From the NCBI GenBank assembly GCA_905221605.1, contig CAJNDS010002675.1, forward strand, positions 197,501 through 255,787: a DNA stretch of 58,287 bases, written 5' to 3'. Positions 44,101 to 56,100 of this stretch are shown here, one piece after another. This stretch comes from Symbiodinium natans. Its lineage: Eukaryota; Sar; Dinophyceae; Suessiales; Symbiodiniaceae. Made by a program: the position numbers and the translations under genes. Numbering within the stretch: the first letter of the stretch is position 1; every line of letters begins with the position of its first letter. A model generated the notes under the pieces. That model did not search any database. It saw nothing but the letters and a program-made list of their open reading frames with translations, and was not told where the DNA came from.

Positions 44101-47100
44101 AATGCACAATATGGTTTTACGTCATCCAGGACGAAATTATAGCACATTGGCTAAACCCACTAACCACAGAGAATCTCTTTTCACCATGATCCTCTCATCA
44201 CTGAAGACTCCTTGGCCTTCTTCACCACAAACCGTGGTCTTCGCTACGCGAAAAGCTACTGACTTCTACTATCAGGGATTTCCATACCCTTAATAGTAAC
44301 CACCACATTGTCAGCACATTGGCTGTTCCAGCGCACCTGTCTCCAGAAAGAGAAAAACCATCCCTTCATCCATACCATCCAATCACTTCTTTTTCCGATT
44401 GTTGGCAATCTTGAGGTGAAGTTGCAGCAGAATATACTCCAGGTCCGAAACTGTAAGCACAGGATCCTGTACGCACCTTTGAATTGAGGATACCAATCCT
44501 TCTCTCTTTGCGTCCTCAATCGCTTGGCAAGATTGACCCAGCTCTGCATTCACAGTGGTAGACACTGGTGCATCCGCATCAGATGGACGATCCTTTTCCT
44601 CAGGATCTTGCACCATTACCACCTCTTCCTTTTTGGGACTCTGACTTTTCTCCTTCTTCTTTGTCTTTCCACCGACATTTGACTTTGTGCGCGTTTTCGA
44701 GGCTTTTTCCACTGCAGAAACCACCACATTGGATGATGATCCACCCTTCTCAATGATCGTCGGCATCTTCTTCGGCTTTGGAACCATGAGAGTGTAAGGA
44801 TCTTCGATAGCTGCAGCTTTCCTCTTCTTTTTTTCCTTTTTCTTCTCTTCTTCAACGGCAACCTCCGTCTCCGAAGTCTCAACCACTTCTTTTTCGGCAG
44901 GAATATCCTTGCTGGACTCCCTTTCTAGGGACCTCTTTTTGCCTCTTTTGGAATCCTTTTCTTCTCCCAAATTGGCTCGCTCATACCATATCCTCAGGTC
45001 ATTGACCCATTCTTCCACCTCCGCGAGCGAAACCTCATACGACTTCACTACTTCGAGAAGTTCCAGCACGGTCAACATACCAGTGGTCCACGAAACCCAT
45101 TCTTGATCCATTTGGTCAGTATCTCCATTGAACTTCAGGAGTTTGAACAATGGGTCCGCCTCTGCTCGAGCCAAATCTGGCTTGCCATCGGACAGAAATG
45201 AAATCGCCTCCATTAACAGTTCCGTCATCTTGGTATCTTCGTCATAAACCATAAAATCCTCCTCACCATCATCGAACTGTTCAGGAGAGATCTCCTTTTC
45301 ACCACCATTTGCGCCAGAACTTCTCCTTGGACCATCCCTTGGGGGCGTCCTTGGAGACCTTGGCCTCTGTTCCTCCAGCGGATCACCATGCTCGAAGACA
45401 CACCTGTCACCAAAACGACACTTCCCAGACCGAGCAAACTGGATGCACCTCACACCAGTTGCATCATGCGAGAACTCACAATCCTTTCCAGCGAAACAGT
45501 CTCTCCCTGCCACATAGTATTTGCACCAATACGAATGTAGCACCACATCATCTTCTGAATGGATGAATTTGCAGTCTTCACCAAATTTGCAGCGATCTTT
45601 CCCCTTGCCGAACCAATAGCAGAAGCCCTTCTTCCTCTTCTCCAAGCGCTCTGCCTCGTACCGGTCCATAGGGCGATTGTGCTCTACATGAACATTGCCA
45701 TGTACCTGGGGACTGCTCCCTTCACCCGACGTGCTATCAGTATTTGGTGCTTGGAGTACAGCTGGAAAACCTGGCCTTGGTCCTACCACCTTCATGATTG
45801 GTTTTCCGCCAACTCCTGAGCCATGCTGAGACGATCCAAAAACATTGAACATCTTCGTGAAGGCCTTTCTAGTGCCAATCTTCTGCACCCTTTTGATTGG
45901 ACGTTTCATTGCTCCAACCTTGCATCCAGATGCGCTCCAACGACACAACCTCCTATACCCAGCTCTATATCCCTTCTTCCAAAGAGCCATAAGAATTTTA
46001 GAGGCAGTAACATTCTCCACCTCTACCTTTTCCAATGGTCCCTCACTTCCCGGAACAAACCCATCCATATCTGAAGACCTTTCCATCTTTTTTGACACCA
46101 CTTCGTCGAGGTAGTCTTCCGAGATCCAGGGTAAGTTCCTCTTAGAGGAAGGATTGTCATCATTGCTTGGTCCTTCACCAGGATACCCTTTTGTGCTGTC
46201 AAAGATCTTACCAGTAGTGCGGTCCTGCATAGAGAAATTAGAAGCCACGCGGGAGTACACTGACCACAAGAAAATCCTTGTGTCCGCCAGTCTTGATGAC
46301 CCACTGGATGTCTCCTCTTCCGGAGAGACTTCTGGCGCTTTGCCATCCCCTCCAGTGTCACCACTTGTCTCACCTCCAGCATCTTCAATGGGAATAAGGG
46401 ATTCATTGTTCCCTTGATCAAGTACCGCATCCTCTGGTCCAAGAACTTCCAGCACCGCTGTCGAAGGATCCACCTCTTCATCTGCATCGTCGTCCATCCT
46501 TTTCCAGAGAGCCTCCAATTGGTCCGCACAAGTCGCCGCTTGAAGGAACTCCATCAACCGGGCCCTCCCGCGCTGCCAGAGAAATTCCGAAACCATCACC
46601 GACCCCTGGGCTCCAAGATTCAGGAATGGGTGAACCAATTTGGCTACCCTCGCCATAAGTTCAATGTGAACTTCCATGCCTGGACTGCGACTCCAATCAT
46701 AGGCAATTGCCTCCATAGCAGTTCCAAACTTGTCAGTATTTTTGAATTCCCCTTCCAGACCAGGAGACAACAATGCACCCATCACCGAAAGAGGATAATT
46801 TCCCACCGCCGGCAAGCACGGGTTGTCGTGGAACGAATGATGCAGGTCACAATAATGTCCTTGATCTCTCCTTTGAAAAAGGAGTGCTCCAGTCCCTAGC
46901 TGGGCATTCATTTCATCCACTTGAACCATTTCAGCACATATCCTCTGTGCCATGTACGCCATTGCTGGCCAGACGGAACGATCGGTCAGACCGCGACGCA
47001 TAACCCAATCAGTTGTTGGCGACTGAATCAGCGTTCTTGGATCATACACCATAACCACCATCGCACCGTCACCCATTGACTGATCAGCATCGTCCTCCAG

Positions 47101-50100
47101 TGCCAGGTTCTCATCCTGTTCGCTTGCACCCTCGGATGACATGCTAATAACCAAATTTCGATCCATCTTATTGGACCCCTTTTGGCAGTCTCTTTGCCCC
47201 ACAGGCAACTTGCCAACAGCAACCTTCCAATAAATCCGAGTCAGAAGGCCTTTAACCAGCAATTGCTGAAGGTCATTCTTCACCGGACAAACATTCAATA
47301 TCTTCGCACCATCACCACGGAGTTCATTGCTCCTACCTTCTCCTTCTTTTTGGTCAGTCTCCTCGCCAGAAATTTGTACTGCTCCTTCCGGCACCGTCTC
47401 CTGTCCAGCCACTTCTTGCCCAGGAAGAACTTGAGCGCTTTCAGAGACATTCACCTGTCCAGCAACACCTTGCCCAGGTAAAACCTCATCCGTGGAGCCC
47501 ACCGCCAGCGAACCAACCATAACTGAGCCATCCCTTGCTCTTTTTTGAGACCGTTCAGCTCGACGAGAAGGTTGTGGTAGCGAAAAAACTTGTGAAGTCA
47601 CTTCTTGGCGGGTCTCCCCCCGCGACGCTTTGTCGCGCCCTTCGCCAAGGTGAACCGATTTTTTCGGCCCGTCATTGGAGCCTGAAGAACCACTCTGCGG
47701 AACATTGCCACGACTCGCAGTTCTCTGTGAATCCCTTTCTTGCAAGAAAGATTTCCTTCAGGCGTTGCGCGGCATTGGTCTCCTCCTCGCTTGAATCGCT
47801 TGAGGAAGCGGCATACGAGACCAAGGCCTCCGCCTGTTCATCATCATCCACCACATCTGCCCACGCTCTGCTGAACCGATACGACAACCCACCACGAGGC
47901 TTCAGTTCCAGTGGCTTCGGCTTTTCCACCACTTCCGCCGGCTGCACCCGTCGTTGTGATCGAGAGCGTGGCACCTGTCGCACCTGTTTTTTGTCCAGCA
48001 AGGGCCTTCCCCTTTTCACAGGGTTTGATCTTGACCGATATTTTTTTGTTGGCGGATTCACCGGCGGCATTCCAACTCCCACCAACTGCAGCTTCTGTAC
48101 GCACAGCGGAGACCTCTGCGCAAGCGTCCAAGCATCACGGTACCTGACCTTATCAAAAAGCTCCCGATAGGAGCCTCTCGGCATGGTTTTTGCACCGGAG
48201 TCTTCAGCTTCACGCACCTGAGTGAGGGTTCGCACCGCCGCTCTTCCAGTTCCTTTGCTCCCAGAAGATTGTTGTACCCGTACAGATGCATCGGAAGGAA
48301 CTGCTTTTTCCGGTCCTCCTGGACGATATCGGACACCACCAACCAATTGCAGAATTTTGCATGCAGTCACTTTGTTGATCCCTTTGTCAACCAAATCTTC
48401 CACAAAGATGAACTCCTGCAAGTCCGACACATTGGTCACACCAAGCGTAATCATCACCTCACTTACATGAGGGGTATACACCCACAGGTGTTCGTTGCGA
48501 GCCATCCAATTTTCAATTGGCTCCTCCGGATTTTGAAGCCGAATACCAGTGGATTCAGCCACCGAATTCTTTTGTTCATCAGCTTCTGCTTCATCCAGAA
48601 TACCTTTTTCACCTTCTTTTTGTGACACATTGGTCATTTGCAGCGCTTTTGGTGCCGAGGATGAGGAAGATTCAGCTCCCCCACTCGCAGGTGGCTGAAA
48701 AGTGCTTCTATCCGAAATTTCCCATCCTCTCTCTTTTTCAAACCGGACCTGATTGGCCACCTGTACCAAGTGTTTCAGGAGCGTCAGCCGCTCATCTGAC
48801 ATCTCGTCGTGGGAGTACTTGCAGAAATTTGACCCTTTCCGGCAACGTCCTCTGAGGTAATAATCGAAACAGCAATGGTGGAACCCTGCGTCCCTTAGTG
48901 CCTTCCTGGAAGCATTGTCCCAAGATTTGCCGGGCTCCCAAGTCCCTTCCAATGCTATGTCATCGTTGTGACGATACCTGCATGTAGTCCCATATTTACA
49001 ACCACCTTGATTGTAATACAGACACAGACGACCTTTTGGCTCACCCGACGTAGGTTCACCCTTTGATGCACCTTTGCCAAAATTGTACTTGGCCCGGAAG
49101 GCTAAATCCTCCCGCTCCTGCTGTGCCTCATCCACTGTACCTTCCTCTGTGGGAGGGTCACCGATGTTCCCATCCTCATCATCAGCTTCTTGGCTGTTCT
49201 TTGGATCAGTTGACCCCCCTTCTGGCCAACCTTCACCATAACGACGATGCTCATAGGGACACCCATCGCCATTGCGACACCTTCCCTTATTGAAGAACTT
49301 GCACAGTTTGCTGTATCCAGGTGACACAGTCTGTGGAGTCATGTGAGCCTTTTTGTACTGGTCAGGGTCCATGTAGGCTTCCATTGGCTTGTTCTCCCTT
49401 TTGCTCATGGATTGCACTGCACCATCAAGCTCCTGCAAAAATAGCTTGGTGTCCAACCAAAGCGCGTTCCAAAACTCATCTTCCCCTTGATTCAGCACCG
49501 TTGCCACCGCTTCACCCACAACTGGTCGAGTAAATCTCCTTTTTCTGCATGCCAGTTCGAAAAGCGCGTTGTGGTACTGTTTTCGGGAAAAAGTGGTTAA
49601 CTTTCCCAAGCCTGTGCTTTCTGTACCATCAGGCTTCCAACCATCATTTTGCAAGATGCCATACGCGCGCCGAGCTTCCGCATTGAGGAATGCATGATCT
49701 GCAACACACTCCTGTAAATCTTCCATCGGGCGACCCAACAGCATCCCAGTGATTTTGCCAACATAGGCCTCATCTTCGTTTCCATTCTCCAGAAGAGCTT
49801 TGTAGATCTTTTCTCCATAAAGTTGCCTTTCCTCTCGTTCTTCTGAGGATAACTCCTGTACCACAAGCCCTTCCTCGGATTGCTCTTCTTCCTGTTTCCA
49901 GTCCCATTGACCGTTGGAATCTTGGTACCATTGACCAGCATACCATGAATCCGTCCACCACGTACTCCAGCCGCTGGGTTTCCATTTCCGCAGCGTCGAA
50001 GAAGAGTCCTCCACGTCCTCTTCCAAAACCAGAAAGGTGTCCAAGATTATGGTACCATCATCTTCCACTCGTTTCACTGTTCCATTGACAGTATCACCAA

Positions 50101-53100
50101 ATCTGAACTGACATGTATTGTTCCCTTCTGCAGGAATCAATACATTCAAATCACCAAGGTCCAAAAAAGCTCCATACCCATTGATGCAGCGCACTAGACC
50201 CATGATCTCATCTCCCTCTTGATAGCAATGGTTCCCAGGTGATTCCAAGGCTCCCGCTCGGGGCACTTTCTTCGCATGCTCTTCAGAAACCACCTCTGTA
50301 TCATCGGCTCCTGGCGCATCCTTTGTCTTCACCTTTGGGTCACACTGCTCGTCCTGCTCCACGAGTCCCACAGGCTCATTTTTTTTGTGCTCCTGGATTT
50401 CAGGACCTCCCTTTTTCTCCGCCAAAGGCTTTGCCTCATCTGCTGCAGTTCGCTCGGTGTCGACTTCCGGCGAACTTCCAGACGGCAACACTTCTCCCTT
50501 CATGGGAGTGGACCCATCATTGGAGTCCTTTGTCACACCTTCTGCAGCAGGCAAATTTTCTTCCACTGCAGGGCGATTGAGTTGATCATCCACGGCAGGC
50601 ACACTTTCTTCCACCGCAGGCTCCTTTGGTTCCATGGTTTCCAAAGGAGAATTGCCACCATCGTTGACCACAGCTGCCTCATCGGCTCCGGTGTAGCCCT
50701 TGCTATTCCGTTCCTCGCGGCTAACTTCAGGTTGCACCAGTGCGTCCACCTGTGAACCTCCATCATCAGCTGCTGCGGAGACCTGCGCCCCATTGTTGCA
50801 GTCGCCCGTGGAACGTAACACCATATGCACCTCAACCCGTGCCTCCTTCGCACTCCAGGTACTATCTGGCGCATCGACCCGCGCATCATTGGCGCTCCAG
50901 GCCTCATCTTTCAGATCTTCCGTGTCTCCAGCTATTCCAGAAGCTTCTTTTTCCCCTTGAATGGCAGGAATCTTGGCACCAAACGAAGAGACCTCCTCAG
51001 TCGCAACACACAACTTTTTCCCTCCGTCTTCCGAATCTCCAGGACCACCTTCCTGAACGACAGGTACCACATCCACCACTCGCTCTTCTGCAGCCGACAC
51101 AGTTCCGATCTCCACATTGGGAATTTTTTCTTCTGGACCTACCGATTCCACCGCTGCCACACCCTCAGAAAGCGCTTCCGTTTCTTCCCGATCCAGGTGT
51201 TGAGCTCCAGCGATGTCGGCTCGGTTTCCAGGAATCCCCTCCTCATCAGGAGAACCCGAGGTCGGGGCGTCACCATCAGCCCTCGGACCGCTATCCCTGA
51301 TAGTAGAGGAAAAATCTTTTTCACCTAAACTATTTACACTACCCTGGAATGCCCTCGTAGACTCAGTCTTCGGAGTAGAGGATGAAGAACCCAGTGCCGC
51401 CTCCATTTCCAGCTCATTGCCCGAAGGAGACCCAACCACCTCGTCACTCTTCATCTTTTCACCTACAACCGGCAATGTCCACTTGCTTTCCTGCGTATCC
51501 AGGCAGTAGTAATATTGTCTCCCATCTTCATGGAGGTGCCATTCCCACGTTGTCCCATCGCACGCTTTGATCAGATGCTCATCCTTCCGAAAACCATCCC
51601 TTCCAGAGACCTGACGCATCTCATCCTCTTCTTCTGACAACTGTCGCAACCTTTCAGCCTCCATCTGTAAGATCTCCTCCTCCCCCATGGCGTATTCAGC
51701 AGCAGGTGCAGCTTCAAAGCTGTCCGCACCCTTCTGTTCGTGACCGCTTCCACCACCTTGGGAACTCGAAGATGGATCCCTTTTGATCTTGTTCAGAGGC
51801 CTCCTGGCCGCTTGCGGCACTTCTCCAATCAGATCGGTCTGAGACCCTTGGTCTACCATTCGACCCGAAGTCGAAGTCGACGGCTGATACCCGTGTTTTT
51901 GCAACACTCGTAAAACAGTCACCTCCATTTCACGATCTATACCACCAGTCGCGTCCCAGTTCCTTTTTTCACCAGGCTTTGGCGATACAGAGACAGCACG
52001 TCCTTCAGCTTCAGCATTGCTAACCATATCCACATTGGGATTCATACCCACATTGGGGCTTTCCGCAACCAAGGCTTCTTCCAGATGTTCTTCAGCGCCG
52101 GGAATCACCTCTTCCAGCACCGATCTTTCACCCAGAGACTCAGCTGCACCATTTCCAGCTCCACCATTCTGTCCACCATCCGAGGCAGGTTGGAGCCATC
52201 GCTTCGGAGAAGGCATTGCTTCTTGATCCCAAAGATCTTAAGACAACACTCAACCGCAGGGAACCTAATTTGGGCTCATAACCTACGGGGGCAACCGAAG
52301 GGGAAAAGGGAAAGAACCAACCCTTAACAGTTGCCTATATGGATTTCCCAGATCGAACCAGTAAGAGAAGAATCCCACCCCAGAGGGAAAGGCAAAGGGA
52401 GAAGGGTCGGGACTACTACCTCCCACAAGACCCAACACCCAACACACGGACACAACCTTTTCAACGAAAAGCGGACGGCTCTGGGCCATCTTGAGCCAAA
52501 CAAGATTTCCGGGTTCATTGACCCTTCCAACCCCCAACACTAACTCTTTTCTACAATACCAGTTGCAGCTCCGCACCCTAAACCCTGAACCCTAAACCCT
52601 AAACCCTAAACCCTAAACCCTAAACCCTAAACCCTAAACCCTAAACCCTAAACCCTAAACCCTAAACCCTAAACCCTAAACCCTAAACCCTAAACCCTAA
52701 ACCCTAAACCCTAAACCCTAAACCAACCCTGAACACTCAGCATCCCTCTGCTGGAAGGAACTTGCCTTCGGGATCATTTTCACTGTCGAGGTGCTCTCTC
52801 GGCTTGCAATGTCTTGCGCTCTCCGGCCGTGGGGTCCGGGCGAGGGGAGGGGAGGGGGGGGGAGGGGGGGCGGGTTCTTTCTAATTCTAAGCATTTAGGG
52901 TTTAGGGATTCTGCTCATAAATTGAATTATAGGGGGGCTAAAGTTTGTTTAAAAAACACATCTTGGAGGGCTGCGTATCGACGACCGGATGCCGCAGTAA
53001 GACTTTTTTTCTCAGGGGGGGCACGCTGACATTTGGCTGCTCACACCAGGCTCCTCCTCTGAGCACCAAGCACGGACCAAGTGCCTGTCAAGTTGAAGCC

Positions 53101-56100
53101 AAAAGCTACTCTTTGCTTAAGACCCCCCAAGAAAAAGCATCCCTTTATTACCCTGATAATTAAGGGTTTGTTTCTGTCAAACTTTTGGGGGGGAGAGTCA
53201 TAAACAAACAGTAAGGCATGCCAGAATTCGCCAGGTGATGCCAGGGGCTTCCTTAAGGAGGACTTCTGGAAGTAGGGAATGCCGCCCAGGACGCACGCGG
53301 AAACACTGGTGACCTGAAATTGCCCCCTTGAAGTTGCCCCACTTCTTTTGCTCAGCTCGGCTGCGACCCCTCCCATCCTTCTCGGCCCTCTTGGGGCGCA
53401 TTCTATATCTTCCCTTCTGGGGCTTAGGAGGACTAGATGTCGGAATATTCGAGAAGCTTGAAGGGGCCATAAAAGGCAGACAAATAACACTGCAGAGCCC
53501 ACTCCGAGAATTCGGGGAGCCCTCCACCAAGCCTTCCGAAGGTGGCTCTGCGCCTGTTCGCAGAGGGAGGCGGCTTCTTCAAGGACGGATCTTGTGGCTT
53601 TAGGGGTGGTAGGTTTGGCATGTTGCCCCTGTATACTTGACAGTCCTTAAAAAAGGGACTCTGGTACCCCATATTAGACTCCCTATTCAGGACGGTTAGT
53701 CTAAGAGGGTGCCAAAGGGCAGGCCCTAGAGTTTGTGAGGGGGCTCGAGTGGTGTTAGCGGTCTACCGCAAAGGGGGTTTGGGGTCTGGCAACTACTGCC
53801 AAGACTGCCCCTTCGTTAAGCCTTATCTACAATACAAGAATGTAAATCACCCACCACATTAAGCAGGCCCCTAATTATGGGCACTTGCAGCAAATTCAAG
53901 AGTCTACACGTACATCCGGACCAAGAGATGTACAGGTTGAATTTCAGCGGCGCATGACATAAAACCGGCGCCCCTCGAGATGATATGTCTGTCAGAGTGC
54001 GTGGGCGCGTGGTTGTTGCGCATCGAGCCCACGTGTCGAAAGCGAAGCCCGTCCCCTGAGAGTTGTTTTTCCTGTAAGCGGAGAACCCCTGAAGCCGCCC
54101 CCTGAACCCGTCTTAAATCGCCTGAGGCTGGGGGTTCCACCCTAAACCTTGAACCCTAGACCCTAAACCTAACCCCTAACCCCTAAACCCTAAACCCTAA
54201 ACCCTAAACCCTAAACCCTAAACCCTAAACCCTAAACCCCAATAAGATTCGGAAGATTTCAGACTCAGAGGAAGCTTGGAACTGGTTGGACGCAATGGTG
54301 ATCAGCGTGTGGCTTCTGGAGAAGACACTGGGCGAACTTCTGCTTTCAGGTTCGCTCTCTTTAGGGTTTAGGGTTTAGGGTTTAGGGTTTGGGGTTTGGG
54401 GTTTAGGGTTTAGGGTTTAGGGTTTAGGGTTTAGGGTTTAGGGTTTAGGGTTAGGGAGGGGGGTTCAAAGGGGGGGATGTAACCAAGGTTCCCTAAAACT
54501 CCCTAAGGCTCTCTAAGTTCCCCCTAAGGTTTTTCTAGGTACCTATCCCCTTGAAAACCCCTCCCTTAAGAACTCAATAATCTCTTGTCGTAAGGTCTTC
54601 CCCTTATAAGGGTACCTATTCATAAATAATTTTCAAAGGGTTTTAAGCACAACCCAGTTTAAGCTGTATACCATAATGAAAGCACAGTGTTTTTGTGAAT
54701 TCTTGTCTTAAGGAGCTTAAGCAGCTCTGCTCGCTCTTGTTTGAAGCCTTATCATCATGAGGGCACGACATGTTTGTTGATGTTGAAAGCCGGGTTTACG
54801 GTGACTTAGCTTGACGTGTGTTCCAAAGCAAGGACCCAGCTGTCCCTTTATCCTTGCATGTCTAAGGCATGGGGTTAGTATTCCTATTTGATGCACGTGT
54901 CCTGCGATTGCTCTTCCTATTCCTATTCTCAGCAGCATCGTGTTTTGGCAGCAGATGCTTGGAAGCCACGGGGCTCATCTCGACACCCCTATTTCACTAG
55001 CAAGTTCCTGCTTGGGGGGCCTAGTATCATGAGACCTCGACGGCAAACTCGAGAGAGCAGAGCTCCACTGCCTCAAGAGCTCAGTCGCCAACTAAGGTCT
55101 TTCACGAACCTGCCCGCGGCTGGCACGCAGTTTATTTGAGACCTGAATTCTTCCCTTGTGTCGCTACACTCTGCCCCAAACCTCGAGGCCTTGCAAGGGG
55201 AGTTAGGCAGCCGAGAGGTTTGCAGAACGCATCACGCCATCACGCCCCCAAACGCACGGCGACTGCGCAAGTGCCTGGCACTCCAAGAGCTTTTGAAGAC
55301 AAACGGGCATGGAGACACCCCCAATTTTGCAGAGCAGCCGGAGATTCCGGTGTTCCAGCCACACTCCTTTGAGCCGAAAGCCTCCTTAAGTTTCAAGGTG
55401 AACAGCCAGATTCTCCGACTGGCGCGCCTGTTCCGCCTTCTTCGGCTTTTGCGCTTGGTTCGCAGGCGCCTGATCTAGTGGGGGGCCGCATGCCAGCGCT
55501 GAGGCTGCCAGGAGGTAGCGTGCCGCAGTGTAGCCAGAGTTTTCAGAGAGCGATCTCGCAATTTCAAAAGGGAAGAGCAGGTTGAAAGAGGGAGGGAGCA
55601 CAGGAGAAAATGGAAAGAAGGGAAGGAAGCCATGCTAAAATAAGTAGCACGCAGCGGGATTCCCGAACTCACAATGTGTGATCGGCCAGTGCTAAGGCAC
55701 GGTGAGGCCGCGAGTGAGCGTGAAAAAGATGGGTTCTGTGTCTTCGGCTCACCCAAATGATTCTCAGGCCCCAAGGGAGACAATTGGGAAGACAATTGGG
55801 GTCCCAAAGTAGGGTTCAGGGTTGAGGTGTTAGGGTTCCATAGCTCATTGCGCGTCTAAGCGCCTCCTGCGACACGGGCACGTGAATCGTTTCGGAACAG
55901 GATCCAAGAGTTCGACGCGCTCTTTTTGATGACGACAGCGATCCGGAGCAGCGTCACCGTGTCGCCTGGCAGAGGAGATCGGCACATCCCAACATCCCGA
56001 AAGTAGGCCCAACACAGCCACAATGTAGGCATGCGAGAACAAAAAGGGCTCCACTGCCAGGGAATTCCGGACAGCTGAAGCATTCATAGGCATGTGGGGA

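Larger units (their letters stand above)
43719..52575 (-). mobile_element. LTR retroelement without pol, carrying two WW/S1/CCCH-finger ORFs
   Basis: The element reads on the minus strand, antisense in a channel-gene intron. LTRs are at 52284-52575 (5') and 43719-44011 (3'). The LTR starts TGCGGAG and ends CCCCCGTA in element sense. A 5-bp CCCTA duplication flanks it (43714-43718, 52576-52580). The primer binding site directly follows the 5' LTR and a purine tract directly precedes the 3' LTR. The interior holds ORF1 (1514 residues) and ORF2 (1120 residues) overlapping in +1 frame. No aspartic protease, integrase, reverse transcriptase or RNase H motif is seen. The 1-base LTR difference points to recent insertion, so it was presumably mobilised in trans by a copia-type partner. 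Confidence 0.85.

Noticed and set aside
43716-44147. Small frame repeated in both LTRs as a possible LTR gene
   Set aside because: It is identical in both copies because the LTRs are identical; it has no domain and no position-specific constraint that I can see.
43719-52575. DNA transposon or segmental duplication explanation for the direct repeats
   Set aside because: The adjacent primer binding site, purine tract and 5-bp target duplication fit a retroviral-type LTR element.
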